A stretch of DNA of 64,000 nt from Clostridioides difficile_D (GTDB lineage Bacteria; Bacillota; Clostridia; Peptostreptococcales; Peptostreptococcaceae). The notes beneath the pieces are model-generated. The model did not search any database, was not told the DNA's origin, and worked only from the letters and a program-made list of their open reading frames with translations. Position numbers and translations under genes: made by a program. The stretch spans positions 1,116,001 to 1,180,000 of the forward strand of contig OX244046.1 in assembly GCA_945861085.1 (NCBI GenBank). Direction: 5' to 3'. Below are positions 1 through 10,653 of this stretch, in pieces. Each line of letters opens with the position of its first letter. Position 1 is the stretch's first letter.

Positions 1-3000
1 TTTGATTTTTCACAGTCTATTTGGGCTAAAGCTATACTAGATACTGTAAAAATAGAAATTAATGGTCTTTGTCTAAACATGGAAAAGGCATTAAAAGAGG
101 TTGAATCAATAGAAGAATTAGAAACTTTTGCAGAAAAGTTATCTATTGAGTATAAAAAAATAGTCGATATTTCACAAGCGTGCAATCAGTCTTGGAATGA
201 GGCATATAAAAAGATGGCAAGTATGTCTTTTGAAAATTATGTAAAAGGGGTAAAAAGAATTCCCAAAGATGCTCCTTCATATATAAAAGAATTAAAAGAA
301 AAGGCAAAAACTATGAGAGATAAGACTAAGAAATCTTTAGAAAACATAGTAAATGCTACATTCAACAAAGATAATGACTCTATCAAGGAAGAAATAAAAT
401 ATCTTTATAATATAGTTAAACCAATATCTAATATTGTACTGAGATTTGAAGAGGAATACAGCAATAAGAAAAGAGAAAAAGGAATAATAGATTTTAATGA
501 TATAGAGCATTTTGCCTTAAATATACTCACAAATCTAGATGAAAAGGGTAATATTATACCTTCTGATATAGCAGTGGGATATAGAAATAAATTTTATGAG
601 ATATTTATAGATGAATATCAAGATAGTAATCTAGTACAGGAAGTCCTACTTAAAGCTGTAGCTAATACAGAAATTCCAAATAGATTTATGGTTGGTGATG
701 TAAAGCAGAGTATATATAGATTTAGACAAGCAAAGCCAGAATTATTTTTACAAAAATATAATAACTATAATGATAAAAAGGGAAGTCCCCATAGAAAAAT
801 AATGCTTTATAAAAACTTTAGAAGTAGAGAAGAAGTTGTAGATGCTGTAAATTATATATTTGAAAATATAATGAATGAGAATATAGGAGAAATTGAATAT
901 ACAGAAAAAGAAAGACTCAATTTGGGTGCAGATTTTAAATTTGATACAGATGAGAAGTCTATTGTTGGTGGAGTAACAGAGATACACCTTATACAAAAAG
1001 ATAATAAACTTGATGAGGATATTATAAATAATAAAGATGATAGTGCTAATAACGAAGAAAATGAATTAGAAGAAGAAGAAAAATTAGATAATATACAACT
1101 TGAGGCTAGAATGGTTGGAAAGATTATCAAAGATTTAATGAAAGTTAATGAAGATGGAAAAATTCAAAAGGTCTATGATAAGGGAATTGATGGATATAGA
1201 CCTGTGGAATTTAGAGATATAGTGATTCTTTTAAGAGCTACATCTACATGGGCTCCAGTGTTTGCAGATGAATTGATGAATATGGATATACCAACTTATG
1301 CTGATGTTGGAGTGGGATATTTTGATACAATTGAAATAAAAACAATATTGTCATTACTTCAAATAATAGATAATCCAATGCAAGATATACCTCTTATATC
1401 TGTATTAAAATCGCCTATATTTGGCTTTACACCAGAGAATTTGATTGATATTAGAATTCAGAGCAAAGATAAAACTTTTTATGAAGTTTTACAAAGTACA
1501 TCAGAGTATGATGAGTTTACAGATTCTCAAAATGAAAATAATTCTGAATTTATACCAAGTGAAGAATGTATAAACAAAAGTAAAGATTTTTTAATTAAAC
1601 TAAAGGAATTTAAAGAAAAATCAATGTACATGAGTACAGATGAATTTATATGGTATTTATATACCAGAACTGGATATTATGCTTATGTTGGGGCATTACC
1701 AGGTGGAAGTCAAAGACAAGCTAATTTAAAAGTGTTGTTTGAGAGAGCAAAACAGTTTGAAGAGACTAGTTTTAAAGGGCTATTCAACTTTGTAAATTTT
1801 ATAGAGAAATTAAAAAAATCTAGTTCTGATATGGGAAGTGCAAAAACACTTGGTGAAAATGCAAATGTTGTTAGAATAATGAGTATTCATAAAAGTAAAG
1901 GACTAGAATTTCCAGTAGTTATATGTTCTGCAATGGGGAAAAATTTCAATACTCAAGATTTTAAAAAGAGTATTTTATACCATCATAATTTAGGGTATGG
2001 ACCTCAATTTGTAGATTACGAGAGAAGGATTTCTTTTCCAAGTATAGCTAAGGAAGCATTAAAAAGTAAAATAAATATAGAAAATTTGTCAGAAGAGATG
2101 AGAGTTTTATACGTAGCATTTACAAGAGCAAAAGAAAAATTGATTATAACTGGTTCTACTAGAAATATACAAGATAGTATAAAAAAATGGCTAAATGGGA
2201 TTGAAAGTATAGATGCAATATCACAATATGAGATATTAAAAGGTAAAAATTTTCTAGATTGGATAATGCCTTGTATATTAAAACACAAGGACTTGTCTAA
2301 TTTATTGGGAGATGTAGGATTAGACCCAGTATTTAGTGTTGAACATAATTCAAAATGGTATGGAAAGTTATGGAATAAGAATGATATTTTAGTAGAAAAG
2401 AAAATAAGTGAAGAAAATGAAAGTATTGAAGAAATTCTTGAAAAAATAGACGTAAATACTCCTGACAGCGATTATTATAATGAAATAGAAGAAAAATTAA
2501 ACTATGTGTACCCATATGAATTTAGTACAAGAAAACCTGCTAGTATATCTGTTACAGAGATAAAAAAGATACAAAATAATTATGAAGAAGAGTTGATAAA
2601 TACTATATTTGAACAAAAGGTAACCTTGAAAAAACCTCTATTTATCCAAAATGATGAAGAAAGAGAAAAAATAAATGGAGCAGAAAGAGGTACAATAGTC
2701 CATTTAGTTATGGAAGTTTTAGATTTAGAAAAAGTAAGTAGTGTAAATGATATAAAATCGCAAATAAAAGGTCTTGTTTCAAAAGATATAATAACAGAAA
2801 AGCAAGCTAGTATAGTAAATCCATATAAAATATATAAATTTTTTGATTCTGACATAGGAAAAAGAATGTTGAATGCTGAACTTATAAATAGAGAAAAATC
2901 AATTTATGCACAAGTGAATATGAAAGATATATATATTTATGAAAAACTTATAAAAAATGATGATAAAAAACTTTATGATAAAGAAAGTGTCATGTTAAGA

Positions 3001-3213
3001 GGTATAGTTGACGCTTATTTTGAAGAAGATAATCAAATAGTTTTAGTAGACTATAAAACTGACTTTGTAAATGAAGAAAATATAAATCAAATAATAGAGA
3101 AATATAAAAAACAGTTAGATTTATATGCAGATGTTATTGAAACTTTAACTGGTAAGTCAGTAAAAGAGAAATGTATATATTTATTTGGTGTTGATGAAGC
3201 TGTTTGTTATTAG
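1..3213 (+). CDS. addA: ATP-dependent helicase/nuclease subunit A (AddA), 5' end outside window
   Basis: The large subunit of the AddAB helicase-nuclease, which resects double-strand breaks before RecA loading. The reading frame is open from base 1, upstream of the first ATG at 79, so the window cuts the gene and the N-terminal Walker A region is missing. Visible UvrD-type motifs: DEYQDS (about 610-627), GDVKQSIYRFRQ (about 694-729), IHKSKGLEFP (about 1885-1914) and RVLYVAFTRAKE (about 2101-2136). The C-terminal RecB-like nuclease is present: RGIVDAYFE, then VDYKTD near 3046-3063, the catalytic Asp and Lys. sbcD follows after 42 bases, so break-processing genes are grouped here. Call is firm; only the 5' end is unseen. 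Confidence 0.95.
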   Translation, partial: FDFSQSIWAKAILDTVKIEINGLCLNMEKALKEVESIEELETFAEKLSIEYKKIVDISQACNQSWNEAYKKMASMSFENYVKGVKRIPKDAPSYIKELKEKAKTMRDKTKKSLENIVNATFNKDNDSIKEEIKYLYNIVKPISNIVLRFEEEYSNKKREKGIIDFNDIEHFALNILTNLDEKGNIIPSDIAVGYRNKFYEIFIDEYQDSNLVQEVLLKAVANTEIPNRFMVGDVKQSIYRFRQAKPELFLQKYNNYNDKKGSPHRKIMLYKNFRSREEVVDAVNYIFENIMNENIGEIEYTEKERLNLGADFKFDTDEKSIVGGVTEIHLIQKDNKLDEDIINNKDDSANNEENELEEEEKLDNIQLEARMVGKIIKDLMKVNEDGKIQKVYDKGIDGYRPVEFRDIVILLRATSTWAPVFADELMNMDIPTYADVGVGYFDTIEIKTILSLLQIIDNPMQDIPLISVLKSPIFGFTPENLIDIRIQSKDKTFYEVLQSTSEYDEFTDSQNENNSEFIPSEECINKSKDFLIKLKEFKEKSMYMSTDEFIWYLYTRTGYYAYVGALPGGSQRQANLKVLFERAKQFEETSFKGLFNFVNFIEKLKKSSSDMGSAKTLGENANVVRIMSIHKSKGLEFPVVICSAMGKNFNTQDFKKSILYHHNLGYGPQFVDYERRISFPSIAKEALKSKINIENLSEEMRVLYVAFTRAKEKLIITGSTRNIQDSIKKWLNGIESIDAISQYEILKGKNFLDWIMPCILKHKDLSNLLGDVGLDPVFSVEHNSKWYGKLWNKNDILVEKKISEENESIEEILEKIDVNTPDSDYYNEIEEKLNYVYPYEFSTRKPASISVTEIKKIQNNYEEELINTIFEQKVTLKKPLFIQNDEEREKINGAERGTIVHLVMEVLDLEKVSSVNDIKSQIKGLVSKDIITEKQASIVNPYKIYKFFDSDIGKRMLNAELINREKSIYAQVNMKDIYIYEKLIKNDDKKLYDKESVMLRGIVDAYFEEDNQIVLVDYKTDFVNEENINQIIEKYKKQLDLYADVIETLTGKSVKEKCIYLFGVDEAVCY

Positions 3214-3255
3214 TTTTTATATAAATTAAACATAAAGATAGAGGGAGATAAAAAG

Positions 3256-4467
3256 ATGAGATTTATTCATACATCAGATTGGCATCTAGGGAAATCCCTA
3301 GAGGGCCATTCTAGAATTGAAGAACAGGCAAAGTTTTGTGAGGAATTTATAAAAATAGTAGAATCAAATGAAATAGATATGATTATAATTGCTGGAGATA
3401 TATATGATACTTCTAATCCTCCAGCACAAGCAGAAAAATTGTTTTATCAGACTGTATCAAGACTTGCCAATAATGGTCAGAGGTGTGTATTAATAATTTC
3501 AGGAAATCATGATAATCCAGAGAGACTTTCTGCAATAACACCTCTAGCACATGAACAAGGGATACTTATATTTGGTTATCCATTAAGTGCTACGATAGAA
3601 GCTAAGTATAAAGGGTTTGAAATAACAGATGCAACACAAGGATGCACAACACTGAATATAAATGGAGAAAGTGTTGTAGTTGCTACATTGCCTTATCCAA
3701 GTGAAAAAAGGTTAAATGAAGTTTTTTCAAGTGAAGATGATTTAGAAAAACAAAAAAATTATTCTGAAAAAGTAGGAGATATATTTAGACGTCTAGAAGA
3801 AAATTTTAGAAGTGATACTATAAATATAGCAGTATCACATATATTTGTAATAGGTGGAGAGAGTACTGAATCAGAAAGACCTATACAACTTGGAGGTAGC
3901 TTTTTGGTTGAGAGAAAAGACTTACCAGAAAAGGCTCAATACACTGCATTGGGGCATTTACATAAACAACAAAAAGCTTCTGAACGTTTAAATGCATACT
4001 ATTCTGGTTCTCCACTTCAATATAGTAAGGATGAAAGAGCATATACTAAGGGTGCATACATAGTGGATATAAAAGCTGGTGAAAAACCGATAATAGAGGA
4101 AGTATATTTTAATAATTATAAACCTATAGAAGTATTTAAATGTAATGGAATAGAAGAGGCCTTAGTTATATGTGAGCAAAATCAAGATAGAGATATTTGG
4201 TCATACTTTGAAATAAATACTGATGAGATAATATCACAGAATGAAATTAAAAAAATGAAGGAACTATTAAAAGATATAATAGAAATAAAGCCAATAATAA
4301 CATCTTGTTATGAACAAGAGGGTGTAGATATAAAAGAAAAGTCTATGGCAGAGTTATTTAAAGAATTTTATTCTTTTAGTAAAGGTGTAGAGCCAAAAGG
4401 TGAGCTTATGGATTTATTTCTAGATATAATAAGTGAAGAAGGTGAATCAGAAGATGAGACCAATTAG
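3256..4467 (+). CDS. sbcD: Exonuclease SbcD (Mre11-like nuclease subunit)
   Basis: The nuclease subunit of the SbcCD (Mre11-Rad50) complex, which opens hairpins and trims blocked DNA ends. The 403-residue product has the metallophosphoesterase signature: SDWHLGK with Asp8 and His10, AGDIYD with Asp48, SGNHD with Asn84 and His85, and later ALGHLH. A Shine-Dalgarno AGAGGGAG lies 6-13 bases before the ATG. The 3' end overlaps the likely sbcC start by 14 bases, which implies translational coupling and one complex. Length is normal for the family. Confidence 0.95.
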   Translation: MRFIHTSDWHLGKSLEGHSRIEEQAKFCEEFIKIVESNEIDMIIIAGDIYDTSNPPAQAEKLFYQTVSRLANNGQRCVLIISGNHDNPERLSAITPLAHEQGILIFGYPLSATIEAKYKGFEITDATQGCTTLNINGESVVVATLPYPSEKRLNEVFSSEDDLEKQKNYSEKVGDIFRRLEENFRSDTINIAVSHIFVIGGESTESERPIQLGGSFLVERKDLPEKAQYTALGHLHKQQKASERLNAYYSGSPLQYSKDERAYTKGAYIVDIKAGEKPIIEEVYFNNYKPIEVFKCNGIEEALVICEQNQDRDIWSYFEINTDEIISQNEIKKMKELLKDIIEIKPIITSCYEQEGVDIKEKSMAELFKEFYSFSKGVEPKGELMDLFLDIISEEGESEDETN

Positions 4468-7400
4468 ATTAGAACTTACAGGGCTTAATAGCTATATTGA
4501 TAAACAAGTCATAGATTTTGAAAAACTAATTGAAAGAGGTTTATTTGGGATATTTGGAACTACTGGAAGTGGAAAATCTACAATTTTAGATGCCATAACG
4601 ATTGCTATGTATGGAAATATATCCAGAAATACAAAAGAATATATAAATAGTGTGTGTGATAAGGCAATTATATCATATGAATTTGAAATAGGAAGCAAAA
4701 ACACCAGAAGAAGATACATTGTAGACAGAACTATTGCTAGAAGTAAAACAGGAACAAAGACTTCCAATGCTAGATTAATAGAAGTATTGAATGACAATAC
4801 TAAAAATGTTTTGGCTGATAAGGTTGTGGAAGTAAATGAAAAAGTAGCTCAGGTTGTAGGATTAACAGCAAATGATTTTACTAGGTCAGTAGTTTTACCA
4901 CAAGATAAATTTAATGAGTTTCTAAGGTTGTCACGTGCAGACAGAAGAGACATGCTAGAAAGAATTTTCAATCTTGAGAAATATGGAAGAAGCCTTGGAG
5001 AAAAAGTAAAAAAGAGAAAAAATCTACATTTACAAAATTTAAAAGATTTGAAATCAAAATTAAGTCAATATGATGGAATTACAGATGAAGTATACAATAA
5101 CATAAATCAAGAGTTAGTAGAGTTAAAAAAATTAGAAAAAGAGAAGAATAATGCTTTAGATTTAGCTCAGAAATCTTATGAAGAGAGTAAAGCAGTATAT
5201 GAAGAACAATTAAAATTAGAGAAAAATGAGCTTAGAAAAAATGAACTTAATTTAAAAAGTAGTGAGATAAAAGAAAAGATTGCTCTTGTAGAAAATGATG
5301 GCAATGCAAGAAAAGTAGACCCATACATAGGTTCAGTTCAAAATCTAGAAAAAAAAATAAATGAAGATAGCTTTACAGTAAGCAATTTAGAAAAGAAATT
5401 AGTTATATTAAATCAAGAACTTGAAGTCATAAAAAGTAGATATGAAAAAATAAGTAGAATTAAAAATGAAGAAGTACCTAAATTAAGTGAGGAAAAAATT
5501 AGATTACAACAAGCGATAAAATTAGAAGAAGAATTAGTTTTACTAGATAAAGAATTAAAAGAGTTAAAAGAAAATGGAATTAATTTAAATAAGAATAAAG
5601 TGGAGTTAGAAAAAGTAAAACAAGAGTCTGAATCTAGAAGAGATTCAGTTAATAAGTCTATAAAAGAAGTTGAAGGAAAAATTGATAAAGTAAATATAAG
5701 TGCAGAATTAAAGCAGAAAATATTTTTAGCCTATGAATATGAGAAAGATTACAATAAAGTGTTACAAGAGAAAAATCAAAAAATAAATAAACTAGAAGAA
5801 ATACTCAAAGAGACAGAAGATATAAATTTAAAAGTCAGATATATTGATAAAGATAAAAATGATATAAAACGCAATTTAGAAAATTTATCTCTTCACTTAG
5901 ATGTTCTTCTTAAAAAATGTCCTGGTAAGAGCGCAGATTTACTTTTAAAATCTGAATATGTAACTGAATTAAGAAATAAAGCAAATAATACCAAAGAAAA
6001 TGAAATTAAGAAAAATAGTATACAGGATGAATTGAAGATAGTACTTGAAAGTAAGTTTAATACTGAAAGAGAAATAAATTTACTAAATGAAAAACTTGAA
6101 AATAATAGAAAGAATAGAGAAGACCTAGAAAAAGAGTTAGAAGAACTAAAATATTTAAATTTAGCCTCTGAACTTAGACGTGAATTAAAAGAAAATATGC
6201 CTTGTCCAGTTTGTGGGTCAAAACACCATGAAAATCATAATATAACTAAATATGATGAGAACATAGCTTTTGTTAAAGAAAAACTTGAAAAATTAGAAAA
6301 AGAAAAAATAAGTATAAGAAACAATATAGAGGAATTAAATGCTAAAGTAAGTGGATATTTATCTATAGAAAAAATGAAGACTAAAGAACTTGAAGATGTA
6401 AAGGGAAAACTAGGGGATATTCCATCTAGCCAATTATTAAAAAAACTTGATGATGAGCAAAGAAAGCTTGCTTTGTTAAAGTCTAATATTCAAGATTGGG
6501 AGAAAGAGAAAGAGGATACGGAAAATAAAGTAACATTAGCTAAAGAAGAAAAAAATAGAATTGAAAAAGAAGAATTAAAAATAAAAGAAAGTTTGAATAA
6601 CTATAAGAAATTAACAAAAGATTTAAATATAGAGATAGAAGGTTTAGAAAATAAATGTAAAAAACTTAAACAGGAGTATATAGGACTAAAGACAATTACC
6701 AAAGTTTCTAATTTATTGTCAAAAGTAGAAGAAATAAGAGAGAATGAAAAAAAATTAGAATTACTAAGCACTGGGTATTCAAATTTATTAAAAAATAGAG
6801 ACTTATTGGACGTTAAAATAAGAGAAAATGAAAGTAAACTACATGAAATAGAGATAGAGTTAATAAAGGCTAGAGAACTATATGTAGAAAAAAAATTGCA
6901 TAGAGATAATAAGTATAAAGACGTTATTAACATAACGAAAGGTGATTTAGCTAAAAATCTTTTACATAATGTTGAAGAAAATATATGTAAGATATTAGAA
7001 CAAGAAGAAACAAGTAAGAAAAAATTGGAAGAACAAAGATTAGAATATGAAAAGAATATTGCTGAAAAACACAATATAGATGGAAGGCTTAAAACGGCTA
7101 AGGAACAATATAAAGAACAAAAAGCAATACTAAATAAACTATTAGAAGAAAATAAATTTGAAAGCATATATGCAGTAAAGAGAGCTTTATTAGATGCTGA
7201 TGAAACAAAAAAATTGATTGAAGAGATATTAGAGCATGAAGAAGAGCAAAAGTTATTATCATTTAAAATAAAGTCATCAAAAGAAAAGTTAAATGGAAGA
7301 ACTATAAAAAAGGAGTACTTTGAACAATTAAAAGATGAGATTTATAATCTGAAAGTAGAAATAGGAAATATATCTAAAGATATTGGAGCTAATCAAAATA

Positions 7401-7981
7401 AACTAATAACATTAAAAGACTCTTTAGATAAGATAAATGATTTTAATAAAGAGCTTAAAGTAGTTGAACACAATGTAGACTTATTGGAAGAACTAGATAA
7501 ATGTATACAAGGAAATAAATTTGTAGAATATGTTTCTACAAACCAATTAAAATATATAGCTTTGGAAGCATCAAAAAGATTAGATGGAATAACAAAAGGA
7601 AGATATGCACTTGAAATTGACTCTACACTAAATTTTGTAATGAGAGATAACTTTAATGGAGGAGAAAGACGAAGCATTGATACTCTATCTGGCGGAGAGA
7701 CATTCTTAACTTCTCTATCACTAGCACTTGCTCTTTCATCTCAAATACAATTAAAGGGAAGTGCACCACTAGAATTCTTCTTTTTAGATGAAGGTTTTGG
7801 TTCATTAGATAGTGAACTTTTAGAAATTGTTATAGAATCATTGGAAAGATTGCATAGTAATAATCTAAGTGTGGGTATAATAAGTCATGTCGAGGAACTT
7901 AAAAATAGAGTTCCTGTTAAGCTATTAGTTTCATCTAGTGAGGCTGGAATAGGCTCAAAAGTAAAAATTGAATATAGTTAG
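4454..7981 (+). CDS. sbcC: Exonuclease SbcC (Rad50-like ATPase subunit)
   Basis: The SMC-like ATPase partner of SbcD. In the 1175-residue product, Walker A GTTGSGKST is at residues 35-43. Two very long Lys/Glu-rich coiled-coil arms flank a zinc-hook CPVC near residue 584. The ABC signature LSGGE is near 1078 and Walker B FFFLDEGFGSLD near 1110, followed by the SHVEEL switch. I chose ATG 4454 because AGAAGGTGA lies 8 bases upstream and MRPIRLEL is the usual family start. A GTG at 4433 in the same frame would add seven residues and has no better ribosome site. The start lies inside sbcD. Confidence 0.95.
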   Translation: MRPIRLELTGLNSYIDKQVIDFEKLIERGLFGIFGTTGSGKSTILDAITIAMYGNISRNTKEYINSVCDKAIISYEFEIGSKNTRRRYIVDRTIARSKTGTKTSNARLIEVLNDNTKNVLADKVVEVNEKVAQVVGLTANDFTRSVVLPQDKFNEFLRLSRADRRDMLERIFNLEKYGRSLGEKVKKRKNLHLQNLKDLKSKLSQYDGITDEVYNNINQELVELKKLEKEKNNALDLAQKSYEESKAVYEEQLKLEKNELRKNELNLKSSEIKEKIALVENDGNARKVDPYIGSVQNLEKKINEDSFTVSNLEKKLVILNQELEVIKSRYEKISRIKNEEVPKLSEEKIRLQQAIKLEEELVLLDKELKELKENGINLNKNKVELEKVKQESESRRDSVNKSIKEVEGKIDKVNISAELKQKIFLAYEYEKDYNKVLQEKNQKINKLEEILKETEDINLKVRYIDKDKNDIKRNLENLSLHLDVLLKKCPGKSADLLLKSEYVTELRNKANNTKENEIKKNSIQDELKIVLESKFNTEREINLLNEKLENNRKNREDLEKELEELKYLNLASELRRELKENMPCPVCGSKHHENHNITKYDENIAFVKEKLEKLEKEKISIRNNIEELNAKVSGYLSIEKMKTKELEDVKGKLGDIPSSQLLKKLDDEQRKLALLKSNIQDWEKEKEDTENKVTLAKEEKNRIEKEELKIKESLNNYKKLTKDLNIEIEGLENKCKKLKQEYIGLKTITKVSNLLSKVEEIRENEKKLELLSTGYSNLLKNRDLLDVKIRENESKLHEIEIELIKARELYVEKKLHRDNKYKDVINITKGDLAKNLLHNVEENICKILEQEETSKKKLEEQRLEYEKNIAEKHNIDGRLKTAKEQYKEQKAILNKLLEENKFESIYAVKRALLDADETKKLIEEILEHEEEQKLLSFKIKSSKEKLNGRTIKKEYFEQLKDEIYNLKVEIGNISKDIGANQNKLITLKDSLDKINDFNKELKVVEHNVDLLEELDKCIQGNKFVEYVSTNQLKYIALEASKRLDGITKGRYALEIDSTLNFVMRDNFNGGERRSIDTLSGGETFLTSLSLALALSSQIQLKGSAPLEFFFLDEGFGSLDSELLEIVIESLERLHSNNLSVGIISHVEELKNRVPVKLLVSSSEAGIGSKVKIEYS

Positions 7982-8111
7982 AAAATATGTGTTAATTGAA
8001 TATATTATCTAATATTTCCAAAAAATATATAATTGTGATATAATTAAAACTAATATTAAAGTTATTTATAATTAATATTAATATAAAAACATGTAAGTAG
8101 GAGTGTGGTAA

Positions 8112-9365
8112 GTGTTGGAATCGCCCAATAATTTGATTCAGATTATATTTTTAATAGTATTACTTATGGGGTCTGCATTTTTCTCAGCATCTGAAACGGC
8201 TTTAATGTCGTTGAGTAAAATTAGAATCAGATATATGCAAGATGAAGGAGTTAAAGGAGCTAAGTTAGTAAGTTCATTAATAGAAAATCCAAATAAACTT
8301 TTAAGTTCTATATTGGTTGGAAATAACGTCGTAAATATAGCAGCAACATCCATATCAACATCTTTGTTTATAGGATTAATGGGAGAAAAAGGAGTTGCAC
8401 TTGCTACAGCTGTTATGACAGTATTAGTATTAATATTTGGTGAGATTACTCCAAAAACAATAGCAGCAAGTAATTCAGAAAAGGTTTCTCTATTGGTATC
8501 TAAACCTATAAAAGCAATTATATTTGTATTAAGACCAATAGTATGGATATTTAACATAATCACAAATGTTATATTTAAATTACTTGGTATAACAAACAAA
8601 GGAGCTAAATCATTCATAACTGAAGAAGAATTAAAGACTATGGTAAATGTAAGTCATGAAGAAGGCGTCCTTGAAATGGAAGAAAGAGAAATCATAAACA
8701 ATGTATTTGAATTTGGAGATATGCAAGCTAAAAATGCAATGATACAAAGAATAGATATGGTAGCTATAGATATGGAAGATAGTTATGATGAGATAATACA
8801 GGTATTTAAGATTGAAAAACTAAGTAGAATGCCTGTGTATGAAGAAACTATAGATGATATTGTAGGAATACTTAATATAAAAGATATTATATTTTTATCT
8901 GATGAAGAAATAGAGTCATTTGATATTAAAAATTATATGAGAGAGCCTTTTTTCACATATGAGTTCAAAAAAATAACACAACTTCTTGAAGAGATGAAAC
9001 TTGAAAAAAGCCAGATGGCTATAGTTGTAGATGAGTATGGTGGAACATCTGGACTTTTAACTATAGAAGATTTAGTAGAAGTAATTGTTGGAGATATAGA
9101 GGATGAGTATGATGAAGAAGAAGATGAAATACAAGTTATAAAAGAAGATGAGTATATTGTAGATGGAAGTACTAAAATTGGTGATGTCAATGAACTTATT
9201 GGTGTAAATTTAGAATCTGAGGAGTTTGATTCTATAGGTGGATTTATAATTGGGCACTTAAGCAGATTGCCAGAAGAGAATGAAGTAATTGAAGTCGATA
9301 ATATAAGATTTTGTATAGAAAGTATCGAAAAAAATAGAATTAAAAAAATAAGAATATATACATAA
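8112..9365 (+). CDS. CNNM/CorC-type membrane protein with CBS domains (HlyC/CorC family)
   Basis: A 417-residue membrane protein of the DUF21-CBS-CorC family, usually linked to divalent metal (Mg2+) export or homeostasis. About four hydrophobic segments fill the first 150 residues (DUF21), with the typical GSAFFSASETALMSLS near the start. A CBS pair follows (about 205-330), then a CorC_HlyC C-terminal domain. The linker after the CBS pair is very acidic. The GTG start has TAGGAG 7 bases upstream. It appears to be a single-gene unit: a gap of 130 bases before it and a terminator after it. The transported ion cannot be read from sequence. Confidence 0.88.
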   Translation: MLESPNNLIQIIFLIVLLMGSAFFSASETALMSLSKIRIRYMQDEGVKGAKLVSSLIENPNKLLSSILVGNNVVNIAATSISTSLFIGLMGEKGVALATAVMTVLVLIFGEITPKTIAASNSEKVSLLVSKPIKAIIFVLRPIVWIFNIITNVIFKLLGITNKGAKSFITEEELKTMVNVSHEEGVLEMEEREIINNVFEFGDMQAKNAMIQRIDMVAIDMEDSYDEIIQVFKIEKLSRMPVYEETIDDIVGILNIKDIIFLSDEEIESFDIKNYMREPFFTYEFKKITQLLEEMKLEKSQMAIVVDEYGGTSGLLTIEDLVEVIVGDIEDEYDEEEDEIQVIKEDEYIVDGSTKIGDVNELIGVNLESEEFDSIGGFIIGHLSRLPEENEVIEVDNIRFCIESIEKNRIKKIRIYT

Positions 9366-9389
9366 TGTAATAATGTTCTTAAATTTATC

Positions 9390-9442
9390 ATAAGTGCATG
9401 AATATAGAAGCTAACTTTTATATTCATGCACTTATTTTTATT
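9390..9442 (+). terminator. Rho-independent terminator after the CBS-domain gene
   Basis: A 17-bp perfect inverted repeat (9390-9406 with 9419-9435, core AAGTGCATGAATATA) around a 12-base loop, followed by a T-rich run. Its other strand begins with an A-rich tract, so activity in both directions is possible. Confidence 0.8.
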
Positions 9443-9512
9443 TTATATTCAAATAAAACTAGTATGAAATGGACAAAATAAAAATATAAATTAGAAGAAA
9501 GGAGATTTTAAG

Positions 9513-10565
9513 ATGAGCATATTAGAAAGTAATTTTTTATATAAGTTAAAAAATAACACTATCTTTTTTTGTATATATACATTGTCATTCGTTTTTATTT
9601 ACAAAGCTTTTCCATACATAGCTCCATTTTTTTTAGGTGGTATAATAGCACTTATGATTAACCCTATATCGCAAAAATTAGAAAACAAGTTCCATATAAA
9701 CAAAGGTATATCTACACTCGTTTTAAGTTTTCTTGCAGTAGCTGTAGTTAGTACAGTTACTACAATAATAGTAATAAATTCAGTAAAAGAATTAATGGGA
9801 TTTTTAAATAATATATCTGCTAACCCTGAGGATATAAGCAATAATATTATGTATTTCTTAAATAAGATAAATGACTTTATGAAATCGTTTCAAGAAATAG
9901 CCAACTTTGATGTAGAACAATTAGTAAATAAATTCAGTGGAGAAGTAATGCAAATTACAAAAAATCTTCTTACTAGTATACTTGGACTGGCTACTTCTAT
10001 TCCATACATTATAATATTTATAATTACTTTGTTTATTGCTACATATTTTATAGCAAAAGACTTAGATAAGATTGAAAATGGTTTTTATGATATGTTTACT
10101 GTTGATGTCAGAAATAAGGTGAAAAATGTAAAAAAAGAGGCAGGTATTTCTCTTGTTGGATATATAAGGGCCTATACAATACTAATGGCTATAACATTTT
10201 TTGCAATCTGGGGAAGTTTTGCTTTATTTGGATTGAAATATGGTCTAATAGTAGGGTTTGTGGGAGCTTTAATGGATTTAATTCCATTTCTTGGGATAAT
10301 AACAATATACCTTCCAATAATTGTTTACTATTTTCTTATAAAAAATTATTTTATAGCTATAAGTATGACTATAATATTTTTTACCTTATCTTTAATTAGA
10401 GAAATACTTGAACCTAAACTAGTATCAGTAAATGTTGGACTAAATCCATTAGCTACACTAGCTGCGATTTTTATTGGAATACAAGTAAAAGGAATAATTG
10501 GAGTAATTTTTTGTTTGGGTTTGGTATGTATGCATGATATACTTAAGAAGGTGGATATTTTTTAA
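9513..10565 (+). CDS. AI-2E family (UPF0118) membrane permease
   Basis: A 350-residue polytopic protein with about eight hydrophobic segments. The pattern is that of the AI-2E/YtvI/PerM family: two N-terminal helices, a soluble region at about 110-150, then helices ending in a conserved-looking LNPLATLAAIFIG segment near 310-325. Family members have been tied to autoinducer-2 export, Na+/H+ exchange or sporulation, so no substrate is assigned. GAAAGGAGAT lies 7 bases before the ATG. The gene stands alone between a terminator and pepT. Confidence 0.82.
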   Translation: MSILESNFLYKLKNNTIFFCIYTLSFVFIYKAFPYIAPFFLGGIIALMINPISQKLENKFHINKGISTLVLSFLAVAVVSTVTTIIVINSVKELMGFLNNISANPEDISNNIMYFLNKINDFMKSFQEIANFDVEQLVNKFSGEVMQITKNLLTSILGLATSIPYIIIFIITLFIATYFIAKDLDKIENGFYDMFTVDVRNKVKNVKKEAGISLVGYIRAYTILMAITFFAIWGSFALFGLKYGLIVGFVGALMDLIPFLGIITIYLPIIVYYFLIKNYFIAISMTIIFFTLSLIREILEPKLVSVNVGLNPLATLAAIFIGIQVKGIIGVIFCLGLVCMHDILKKVDIF

Positions 10566-10653
10566 TTATAATAATTTAGAGATTTTTTTAATAAAATTTT
10601 ATTCACTTACAAATAAAAATTTTCATTAATATTATAAGAAAGAGGGTATATAT

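Noticed and set aside
852..1130. Minus-strand ORF, Ser-rich
   Set aside because: Shadow of addA; composition follows from the Asp/Glu codons on the coding strand and there is no ribosome site.
6601..7167. 188-codon minus-strand ORF inside sbcC
   Set aside because: Mirror of the coiled-coil coding sequence; Ser/Phe/Leu-rich with no start signal or family.
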